Shown here: piece by piece, positions 1 through 4,072 of the stretch
Numbering within the stretch: the first letter of the stretch is position 1
How the letters are laid out: every line of letters starts with the position of its first letter
Assembly (NCBI GenBank): GCA_023442945.1
Contig: JAEZWW010000019.1
Location: 1-5,692 of the forward strand
DNA length: 5,692 nucleotides
Direction: 5' to 3'
Origin: Pseudomonadota bacterium
GTDB lineage: Bacteria > Pseudomonadota > Gammaproteobacteria > Burkholderiales > Burkholderiaceae_C
Made by a program: the position numbers and the translations under genes
The notes under the pieces: model-generated
The model's input: the letters and a program-made list of their open reading frames with translations, nothing else
Told to the model about the DNA's origin: nothing
The model's database searches: none

Positions 1-2
1 GC

Positions 3-266
3 CTCACCTATGCGTGCGACCCCACCGCCGGCGCCGGCAAGCGCATCAGCGACATGCGCCTGAAGGGCCAGCTCATCGACGCCGACAAGACCTACAAGGT
101 CGCCGGCTGGGCCCCCGTGGCCGAAGACGCCGCCAAGGCCGGCAACCCCATGGTGTGGGAGCTGGTCGAGAAATGGCTGAAGGCCCGCGGCGGCAAGGTA
201 TCGCCGCGCCAGCTCAACCAGCCCAAGCTGACCGGCGGCCTGCCCAACCCGGGCTACGCTGGCTGA
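3..266 (+). CDS. soxB: SoxB, thiosulfohydrolase of the Sox pathway (C-terminal part)
   Basis: This is the last 87 residues of a gene that begins before the window. The frame opens with LTYACDPTAGAGKRISDMRL and continues with a KTYKVAGWAPV segment, which I recognise as the C-terminal 5'-nucleotidase-type domain of SoxB. SoxB is the periplasmic dimanganese enzyme that hydrolytically releases sulfate from the sulfane carried on SoxYZ during thiosulfate oxidation. The Mn-binding N-terminal domain is outside the window, so catalytic residues cannot be checked. The end (GLPNPGYAG, stop TGA at 264-266) looks natural, and a hairpin and strong terminator follow at once, so the gene closes its transcription unit. 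It converges with intI and is probably part of the stable chromosome beside the integron. Another member of the UshA/5'-nucleotidase family is the only reasonable alternative. Confidence 0.85.
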   Translation, partial: LTYACDPTAGAGKRISDMRLKGQLIDADKTYKVAGWAPVAEDAAKAGNPMVWELVEKWLKARGGKVSPRQLNQPKLTGGLPNPGYAG

Positions 267-277
267 AGCGCCTGAAC

Positions 278-294
278 GCTATTCTTTGAATAGC
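278..294. repeat. GCTATTC-TTT-GAATAGC hairpin
   Basis: A perfect 7-bp inverted repeat (278-284 and 288-294) with a 3-nt loop sits 11 nt after the soxB stop. I recall similar GCTATT...AATAGC sequences as frequent after genes in Comamonadaceae. A related but imperfect copy overlaps the intI stop codon at 657-675. It may help terminate transcription or protect the mRNA end, but its role is not known from the sequence. Confidence 0.5.
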
Positions 295-297
295 TGG

Positions 298-330
298 CCC
301 CGCAGCGTGCACAAGCGCTGCGGGGTTTTT
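298..330 (+). terminator. Rho-independent terminator after soxB
   Basis: A perfect 10-bp G+C-rich stem (CCCCGCAGCG at 298-307, CGCTGCGGGG at 316-325) with an 8-nt loop is followed directly by TTTTT (326-330). This is a textbook intrinsic terminator. It ends the soxB unit and isolates it from the integron. Confidence 0.9.
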
Positions 331-350
331 GTTGGGGCAGAACGTGTCCG

Positions 351-382
351 GTAGGCTGGCGTTGAGCGCAGCGAAGCCCAGC
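351..382. repeat. Imperfect palindrome resembling dispersed GTAGGCTGGG...GCGAAGCCCAGC elements
   Basis: The arms GCTGGCGTT and AAGCCCAGC flank GAGCGCAGCG. They pair over 9 positions with two mismatches. I recall similar sequences (GTAGG-TGGG-TTGAGCG-AGCGAA-CCCA) as dispersed repeats in many bacterial genomes. The copy here is single, so its status as a family member rests on memory rather than on the window. Confidence 0.35.
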
Positions 383-427
383 TTCCGGGCTGGCCCCGCA
401 AGCGGGTCTTCGTTGTCGCGACGTTTT

Positions 428-498
428 CATATACTCCCTGCATAGGTGGCTGCCAGCGCTCTATTGACGGGCGCTAAAGCCATATACTCCCTATATGG
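428..498. repeat. 12-bp direct repeat CATATACTCCCT, second copy inside a palindrome
   Basis: CATATACTCCCT occurs at 428-439 and again at 481-492, 53 bp apart. The second copy is part of a perfect 7-bp inverted repeat, CCATATA (480-486) and TATATGG (492-498), around CTCCC. The first copy has a decayed second arm (GCATAGG). It could be a paired protein-binding site or the remains of a small duplication. No function is assigned. Confidence 0.45.
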
Positions 499-656
499 AT
501 TCGCCTGCATGCGCAGACATGCATCTCCCTTGACACCCGCCAGCGCTGCCAGCCGCCGCACCAACGGCGCTGGCTTGCCCGGGCCACCGGGCTGTCCTGC
601 CATCGCATGCATTCATGCTCAAAACCCTCCATAGCGGCCAAACAGCAAGCGCGAGC

Positions 657-675
657 AGCTATTGAAACAGTAGCT
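657..675. repeat. Hairpin AGCTATTG...CAGTAGCT at the intI 3' end
   Basis: AGCTA (657-661) pairs with TAGCT (671-675) and the stem extends by a T-G pair. It overlaps the intI stop codon (674-676). It resembles the hairpin after soxB. A diverged relative of its right part (CTATTGA...GCTAAAGC) also appears around 461-480. Confidence 0.35.
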
Positions 676-1705
676 AAAGCGGCATCTCGTTCAGCTGCTG
701 CACCGTCACCGCAGGCGGCGGCCGGCTGTCCATCAGGGTGTCGAGTGGGCTCGGCACGCCGCCCGCCACCTTCAGCACGTGGGTGTAGACCATCGTCGTG
801 CTCACATCCGCGTGTCCCAGCAGCTCCTGCACCGTGCGGATATCGGCCCCGCGCTGCAGCAGGTGCGTGGCAAAGCTGTGCCGCAGGGTGTGCGGGCTGG
901 CCGGCTTGGTGATGCCCGCCGCACGCATGGCGCGGTTCAACTGGCGCCTGAAGGTGTCGGCATAGCCGTGGTGGCGCCGCCGCACGCCACTGCGCGGGTC
1001 GGTGGACAGCACGGCTTGTGGAAACACCCAGAACCAGGCCCAGCTTTCGCCCGCGTGAGGGTACTTGGCCGCCAGCGCGTGCGGCAGCTCCACGCCGGGC
1101 ATGCCATCGGCCCGATCTTGCGCCCACAGCGCATGCACCCGCGCCAGCTGCGCCCGCAACGGCTCGCGCAGGCTGGCCGGCAACATCACCACCCGATCCT
1201 TGCCGCCCTTGGCCTCGCGCACCACGATGGCGCCGTGGTCGAAATCCACATCCTTCACCCGCAGGCGCAAGCCCTCCATCACCCGCATACCGGTGCCGTA
1301 CAGCACTTGTGCCAGCAGCAAGGCGCTGCCATCCAGGCCGGTGAAGCTGCGTCGCACCTCATCGCTTGTCAGTACCACGGGCAGCCGCCGCACGGCGCGC
1401 GGGCGGCCAATCTCGGCCAGCCAGGGTAGATCGACCTTGAGCACTTCGCGGTATAGAAACAGCAGCGCCGCCAGCGCCTGCTTGTGTGTGGAAGGTGAGA
1501 CCTGCCGCGCCTCGGCCAGATGCGTCAGAAAAGCTTCTACTTCATGCGCGCCCATCTCGCGCGGGTGGCGCAAGCCGTGAAAACGCACGAAAGCCCGCAC
1601 CCAGTGGATGTAAGCCTTCTCTGTCGCCAGAGCGAAGTGCCGATAGCGCGTGGCTGAGCGTACCTGATCCAGCAGCTTCGGCGGCGCGGACGTTATACTG
1701 TTCAT
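674..1705 (-). CDS. intI: Integron integrase IntI (tyrosine recombinase)
   Basis: IntI excises and integrates gene cassettes by recombining the folded bottom strand of attC with attI. Counting from the upstream ATG at 1732 (352 aa), the catalytic set is complete: R150 (GTGMRVMEGL), the lysine of KGGKDR near 175-178, H281-T-L-R284 (HTLRHSFATH), H307 (LLGHADVSTT) and nucleophile Y316 (VYTHVLKV). The N-terminal SAM-like domain spans about 20-105. Residues about 205-240 (GVELPHALAAKYP...WAWFWVFPQ) are the extra helix found only in IntI proteins. Blocks such as WVRAF-RFHG-RHP, DLPWLxEIGRPR and STDPRSGV match what I remember of IntI1, but it is clearly not IntI1. I chose the ATG at 1705 (343 aa) because the protein begins MNSITSAPPKLLDQVR, close to family N-termini, and because this ATG sits one promoter-spacing below TATACT. 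The ATG at 1732 is the alternative. Neither has a good Shine-Dalgarno. The last few residues overlap the 657-675 hairpin region. Confidence 0.93.
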   Translation of the reverse strand: MNSITSAPPKLLDQVRSATRYRHFALATEKAYIHWVRAFVRFHGLRHPREMGAHEVEAFLTHLAEARQVSPSTHKQALAALLFLYREVLKVDLPWLAEIGRPRAVRRLPVVLTSDEVRRSFTGLDGSALLLAQVLYGTGMRVMEGLRLRVKDVDFDHGAIVVREAKGGKDRVVMLPASLREPLRAQLARVHALWAQDRADGMPGVELPHALAAKYPHAGESWAWFWVFPQAVLSTDPRSGVRRRHHGYADTFRRQLNRAMRAAGITKPASPHTLRHSFATHLLQRGADIRTVQELLGHADVSTTMVYTHVLKVAGGVPSPLDTLMDSRPPPAVTVQQLNEMPL

Positions 1706-1719
1706 TGGTACAGTATAAC
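1692..1719 (-). promoter_or_regulatory. LexA (SOS) box with integrase promoter -10, over the intI start codon
   Basis: GTTATACTGT (1692-1701) and ACAGTATAAC (1710-1719) form a perfect 10-bp inverted repeat with an 8-nt spacer. The core TACTGT-N8-ACAGTA matches the gammaproteobacterial LexA consensus CTGT-N8-ACAG and its flanking bases. On the minus strand TATACT (1717-1712) is a good -10 element, ending 6 nt before ATG at 1705. LexA would therefore cover the promoter and start codon. SOS control of intI through a LexA box over the promoter is established for Vibrio cholerae and class 1 integrons. No convincing -35 is visible (best is CATAAC-like). Confidence 0.82.
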
Positions 1720-1732
1720 CGCTTGCGCGCAT

Positions 1733-1824
1733 ACGTTATGCAGACTACGATGCTACTTCAGCAGCAGGTGGCCGTGTCGGATTAACGGTTATGCTGCGGA
1801 TGTGCGATATAAATCAAGTTAGGT
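1733..1824 (+). other. attI: attI recombination site, core GTTAGGT at 1818-1824
   Basis: The integration point is G|TTAGGT, between 1818 and 1819. Upstream, the segment GTTATGCAG...ACGATGCTAC...CAGCAGCAGG (1735-1772) resembles the part of attI1 that reads GTTATGGAGCAGCAACGATG and then TTACGCAGCAGGG, which holds the IntI1-binding direct repeats. That comparison is from memory. The outer boundary on the intI side is approximate. Orientation relative to intI and to the first cassette is the standard one. Confidence 0.75.
1808..1813 (+). promoter_or_regulatory. Possible cassette promoter -10 (TATAAA) in attI
   Basis: GATATAAAT just before the attI core is the best -10-like sequence facing the cassettes. 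A properly spaced -35 is weak: positions 1785-1790 read ACGGTT, and TTAACG at 1782 is 20 nt away. The place inside intI that would match the class 1 Pc has TGGATG at 1605-1610 but CAGAGC instead of a -10, so that promoter is not conserved here. Treat as a candidate only. Confidence 0.25.
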
Positions 1825-1829
1825 GCCCA

Positions 1830-2258
1830 ATGAAAGATCAAGGTCAATTTAGCAAAGAGGAACAAGCCGCCATGAAAGCCCGTGCGGCTGAACTTAAAGC
1901 CCAAGCAAAGGCCGGGAAGAAACGAGCAGATGGGGAGGCACAAGTTCTCGCTGCCATCAAAGAAATGCCAGATTCCGATCGCAAAATTGCGCAGATGATT
2001 CACGCTGTTGTTGCGCGTGTTGCGCCTCAGCTTTGGCCCAAAACGTGGTATGGGATGCCCGCATACGCAAGTGATGAGAAAGTTGTTTGCTTTTTTCAAT
2101 CTGCCAAGAAGTTCGGAACAAGGTATGCGACATTCGGATTCAGTGACGAGGCATCTGTAGATTCTGGCGACATGTGGCCAACAGCATATGCTGTGATTGC
2201 AGCCAATCCCGAGGTCGAAAAAAAGATTGCCGCCCTAGTAAAGAAGGCCATCAAATAA
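1830..2258 (+). CDS. Cassette 1: DUF1801 (YdhG-like) domain protein
   Basis: A 142-residue cytosolic protein with no signal or membrane segment. Residues 6-45 are a charged lysine- and alanine-rich helix (KEEQAAMKARAAELKAQAKAG). Residues 46-142 carry the DUF1801-type core, with KTWYGMPAYA at 71-80, VVCFFQSAKKFGTRYATFGF at 85-104, and a C-terminal helix ending LVKKAIK. This family includes YdhG/Fra-like proteins, some annotated as iron chaperones, but its biochemical role is not established. I chose ATG 1830 because the cassette begins at 1819 and its first bases supply AGGTG as a ribosome site. The same frame is open upstream through attI from ATG 1791, so a fused start in attI is possible. 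The gene is visibly richer in A+T than intI and soxB, which fits acquisition. The stop lies 9 nt before the attC. Confidence 0.85.
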   Translation: MKDQGQFSKEEQAAMKARAAELKAQAKAGKKRADGEAQVLAAIKEMPDSDRKIAQMIHAVVARVAPQLWPKTWYGMPAYASDEKVVCFFQSAKKFGTRYATFGFSDEASVDSGDMWPTAYAVIAANPEVEKKIAALVKKAIK

Positions 2259-2267
2259 TTGTTGGTC

Positions 2268-2379
2268 ACCTAACAATTCGTTCAAGCCGACGCAGCTTCG
2301 TGGCTTGCACTGCGCTTTTCCGCAACGCTAGCGCAGTGCCGCGCCACTTCCGCGGCGCGGCTTAACTCAGGCGTTAGAC
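2268..2379 (+). repeat. attC: attC of cassette 1 (112 bp)
   Basis: R'' is ACCTAAC (2268-2274) and R' is GTTAGAC (2373-2379), the join to cassette 2 being after G2373. R'' pairs with the cassette's own start TTAGGT. L'' GTTCAAGCCG and L' CGGCTTAAC pair with one extrahelical C, the standard strand-choice feature. The variable loop contains a perfect GCACTGCGC/GCGCAGTGC stem. Confidence 0.9.
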
Positions 2380-2384
2380 CGCAG

Positions 2385-2932
2385 ATGAAGCCCGCCTCTG
2401 TCATTCTTCATGGCCCGTCCAGTTCCGGAAAGTCGAGCCTTGCCCGCGCGCTCCAAGCACGCTGGCCCGGTCCTCTTCTGCACGTCGATCTGGATGCCTT
2501 TGAGCTGATGTCTGAGGGGACCCTGCTGCCTACTTTGGATGATCGTCGCGAAGCATTCGCCTGCACTGTGCGAACCTCCAAGCCACGCTCCGGAATATCG
2601 CGGCAACTCGGTTCTCGCTGGTTCTCGACTTCGTGCTGAGGGACGCAGCGCAGTTCGCTCGCTGCCTGGATGCTCTGTCGGGTCGGGCCGTTTACGTGGT
2701 CGGCGTTAGATGCGACTTGGAAGTGCTGGAGGCGCGGGAGCGACAACGGGGCGACCGAGACATTGGTCTGGGTCGCGCCCAGTTTGCACATCCGGAATTC
2801 AGTCGAAGCTACGACCTGTTGATCGACACAACGCAACAGACCGCTGATGCTGGCGCGGAAGAGATTTGGAGTTTCGTGGCAATGCGGCAAGCACTGGATG
2901 GGGGAGGGTCAAATGGCGCCGCTGCGGTCTAA
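2385..2932 (+). pseudogene. Cassette 2: chloramphenicol phosphotransferase-like kinase, frameshifted
   Basis: Frame 1 (from ATG 2385) begins MKPASVILHGPSSSGKSSLA, a Walker A P-loop (G10-PSSSGK16-S17), followed by LLHVDLDAF with D35 at the place of the catalytic Asp of Streptomyces CPT. It then runs out of homology and stops at 2639. The rest of the protein continues in another frame: LHCANLQATLRNIAAT, FSLVLDFVLRDAAQF, then VYVVGVRCDLEVLEARERQRGDR, the conserved C-terminal half of the CPT family, ending at TAA 2930-2932. That frame opens only after a TGA at 2540-2542, so the lesion lies between 2543 and 2636. A one-base deletion near 2560 restores ...REAFA-LHCANLQ... and gives about 182 residues, close to the usual size. 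CPT enzymes phosphorylate the C3 hydroxyl of chloramphenicol, but many relatives have unknown substrates. The lesion could be a true mutation or a sequencing error. The start lacks a clear Shine-Dalgarno. Confidence 0.82.
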
Positions 2933-3040
2933 CTTGTCGGTCGACTCGGACACGTTGCGGCAAGGGGCCGCACAGTGCCTTTGGAAATCCTGCACCGTGC
3001 GGCCCCTTGCCGCAACGTGCCGGTCACCTTCACGTTAGCC
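2927..3040 (+). repeat. attC: attC of cassette 2 (114 bp) with a 23-bp perfect stem
   Basis: R'' GTCTAAC (2927-2933) overlaps the stop of the kinase gene, and R' is GTTAGCC (3034-3040). GCGGTCTAAC is an exact reverse complement of the cassette start with its preceding G (GTTAGACCGC). L'' GGTCGACTCGG pairs with L' CCGGTCACC, leaving two extrahelical bases (C and T). The variable part is a perfect 23-bp inverted repeat (2951-2973 and 2997-3019), followed inward by one mismatch, a 4-bp GTGC/GCAC stem and a 13-nt loop. Confidence 0.88.
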
Positions 3041-3061
3041 GCGTTGATAAGGATGCCCCGC

Positions 3062-3640
3062 ATGCCGAGATGGATCTTTGCCCTCATCCAGTTCCTGCCG
3101 CTGTCGCTGTTCGCGGCGTATGCGTTCTGGAACGGCGCGCCTGAGGAAGCGCGATGGCAACGCGCGTTCCAGCTGGCTTCGATCGCAGCGCTTATCCAAC
3201 TCGCGGTTGTGCTGCCTCAGCCGCGACCGGCCAGTCGCCTCGTTCTCGCAGCCAATCTGTACCTCCTGCTGGGTGGCCTTGCCTTCTTCGCGCACCAATG
3301 GTGGTTCCTGCAGCTTTATGACGCACTGCGTGAATCGGCCATCTTCATCATCATGCTGGCCGTCGGCATCACTACCACTGTCGGGTCTCGGGCAGGATTT
3401 GTAGCGTCCTGCACCGCGCCGCGGGCGCCTGTGGTCCGAGCCTCGCTCTGGCTCTTAGCCGCTACGGCAGTCGCCTTGGTCGTATCCGTGCGGTACCGCG
3501 GCGACAGGTATCTTGCGGCGGTGTATCCCATCATCGGGTTGGCCGTGCTCCAGCGCATCCTGGTGTCCAGGCTCGCGCGGCAGTACGGGGCGGCGGCTAA
3601 CAATTCGTCCAAGCCGACGCCGCTTCGCGGCACGGCTTAA
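3062..3640 (+). CDS. Cassette 3: unrecognised six-helix membrane protein
   Basis: I do not recognise a family. The protein (192 aa from ATG 3062) shows about six hydrophobic segments: WIFALIQFLPLSLFAAYAFW at the N-terminus, AFQLASIAALIQLAVVLP, LVLAANLYLLLGGLAFFAH, SAIFIIMLAVGITTTVG, ASLWLLAATAVALVVSV and YLAAVYPIIGLAVLQRILV. It is therefore an inner-membrane protein with short loops and no obvious catalytic motif. AAGG at 3049-3052 is 9 nt before ATG 3062, a good spacing. ATG 3053 is in frame but only abuts that site. The open frame extends upstream to 2975, but that part belongs to attC2. The C-terminus runs into the cassette's own attC, so the last residues (NNSSKPTPLRGTA) are encoded by the recombination site. 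Confidence 0.72.
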   Translation: MPRWIFALIQFLPLSLFAAYAFWNGAPEEARWQRAFQLASIAALIQLAVVLPQPRPASRLVLAANLYLLLGGLAFFAHQWWFLQLYDALRESAIFIIMLAVGITTTVGSRAGFVASCTAPRAPVVRASLWLLAATAVALVVSVRYRGDRYLAAVYPIIGLAVLQRILVSRLARQYGAAANNSSKPTPLRGTA

Positions 3641-3654
3641 CTCAGGTGTTAGGC
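3595..3654 (+). repeat. attC: attC of cassette 3 (60 bp)
   Basis: R'' GGCTAAC (3595-3601) and R' GTTAGGC (3648-3654). R'' departs from RYYYAAC by a G, and the cassette start TTAGCC carries the matching C, so pairing is kept. The L'' and L' boxes (GTCCAAGCCG and CGGCTTAAC) and the short CCGC-TTC-GCGG hairpin are the compact 60-bp form common among resistance-type cassettes. It includes the 3' end of the membrane-protein gene. Confidence 0.92.
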
Positions 3655-3658
3655 CAAC

Positions 3659-3676
3659 ATGGATAGTTCACAGTGA
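3659..3676 (+). promoter_or_regulatory. Five-codon leader ORF overlapping the lipoprotein start
   Basis: ATG GAT AGT TCA CAG TGA encodes MDSSQ and ends in the overlap GTGA with the GTG start of the next gene. AGG from the cassette core (3651-3653) is 5 nt before its ATG, while the GTG has no ribosome site of its own. This suggests translational coupling. It recalls the short ORF-11 in attI1 that helps translation of first cassettes. Function is inferred from layout only. Confidence 0.4.
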
Positions 3677-4014
3677 CTCGAAACCTCCGTCTCGCTGCTT
3701 CTAGCTTGTTCGTGCTCGCAGCCGGCTGCGCGACAAACAACGCCCGTCCGGACGAGAAGCCAGCGCGCTTATCTTTTGCAACCATCGGCACCGTAGAGGG
3801 CTTTCCGGGTAGCTTTCGCACGCTTGATGGCAAGCCGATCGAAGACACGCCCACAACCATTGAGCTGCCTCCTGGTCAGCATACGATCGGCTACTGGTGC
3901 CCAAATCACCTTGTGATGGATGGCCCGCCGACGGTGTCAGCCAAATTTGAGGCAGGCCGGAGCTATGTTCTCCATTGCCAAGGAAATGATCCAGGCCGGG
4001 TGGAACAGCGATAG
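3673..4014 (+). CDS. Cassette 4: small predicted lipoprotein
   Basis: A 113-residue protein of unrecognised family. It begins MTRNLRLAASSLFVLAAGC: a basic n-region, a hydrophobic stretch and the lipobox LAAGC with C19. It should therefore be lipid-modified and, with Ala at +2, sorted to the outer membrane. The mature part (about 95 aa) has a pattern of short beta strands, including TIELPPGQHTIGYWCP and KFEAGRSYVLHCQG, similar to the PEGA-like or carboxypeptidase-regulatory folds often seen in envelope lipoproteins; that resemblance is weak. Two cysteines in the mature part (in YWCP and LHCQG) could form a disulfide. The start must be GTG 3673: a TAG stands in frame at 3664-3666 and no ATG is usable downstream. 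It has no Shine-Dalgarno and is probably coupled to the 5-codon leader before it. The stop lies 6 nt before the truncated attC. Confidence 0.78.
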   Translation: MTRNLRLAASSLFVLAAGCATNNARPDEKPARLSFATIGTVEGFPGSFRTLDGKPIEDTPTTIELPPGQHTIGYWCPNHLVMDGPPTVSAKFEAGRSYVLHCQGNDPGRVEQR

Positions 4015-4020
4015 CTGTTG

Positions 4021-4051
4021 GCCTAACAATTCGTCCAAGCCGACGCCGCTT
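4021..4051 (+). repeat. attC: Truncated attC of cassette 4 (left half only)
   Basis: R'' GCCTAAC (4021-4027) belongs to GTTGGCCTAAC, an exact reverse complement of the cassette start with its preceding G. The following L'' and loop start are identical to attC3 over 29 bp (4023-4051 against 3597-3625). After CGCCGCTT the sequence changes at once to AGAAAACAGGGG. No L' or R' is found to the right within the window, so the site has lost its right half and cassette 4 can no longer be excised normally. Confidence 0.88.
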
Positions 4052-4054
4052 AGA

Positions 4055-4072
4055 AAACAGGGGTCAGAGTCG
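4055..4072 (+). repeat. 18-bp direct repeat, left copy
   Basis: AAACAGGGGTCAGAGTCG here is repeated exactly at 5672-5689. It starts 4 nt after the break in attC4. I recall GGGGTCAGAGTC-type sequences beside Y1/RAYT transposase genes and REP-like elements in several Proteobacteria, but no transposase is present in this window. Confidence 0.7.

Larger units (their letters stand above)
331..673. other. Intergenic region between soxB terminator and intI, no gene seen
   Basis: About 340 bases between two convergent genes. Short open frames exist on both strands here, but none has a ribosome site or recognisable protein sequence. The region instead holds several short structures: a partly palindromic element at 351-382, a 12-bp direct repeat (428-439 and 481-492), a palindrome at 480-498, TGCATG/CATGCA inverted repeats (506-511 and 518-523), and an imperfect hairpin at 657-675. 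After the intI stop on the minus strand I see no T-run terminator. Confidence 0.6.
674..4051. mobile_element. Integron: intI, attI and four-cassette array, last attC broken
   Basis: The complete logic of an integron is visible: a divergent IntI gene, an attI with core G|TTAGGT, then consecutive plus-strand single-gene units each followed by an attC. Cassette boundaries are at 1819, 2374, 3035 and 3649. Each cassette's R'' core is the reverse complement of its own first bases, which is the signature of circular cassettes inserted by IntI. The array ends abruptly inside the fourth attC at 4051. No transposon ends, qacE or sul1 genes are seen, so this looks like a chromosomal integron rather than a clinical mobile class 1 element. 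A longer array beyond the window cannot be excluded. Confidence 0.9.

Noticed and set aside
474..1429. Long open frames on both strands overlapping intI (about 217 and 216 codons)
   Set aside because: They are shadows of the G+C-rich integrase gene: arginine/alanine/histidine-rich, no ribosome sites, no recognisable domains, while the IntI frame has all catalytic motifs.
2633..2932. Second half of the kinase as an independent small gene from GTG 2633
   Set aside because: Homology to the CPT family continues upstream of that GTG in the same frame and joins the P-loop half by a single frameshift, so it is one broken gene.
2975..3061. Upstream start for the cassette 3 membrane protein
   Set aside because: Bases before 3035 belong to attC2 of the previous cassette, and AAGG spacing favours ATG 3062.
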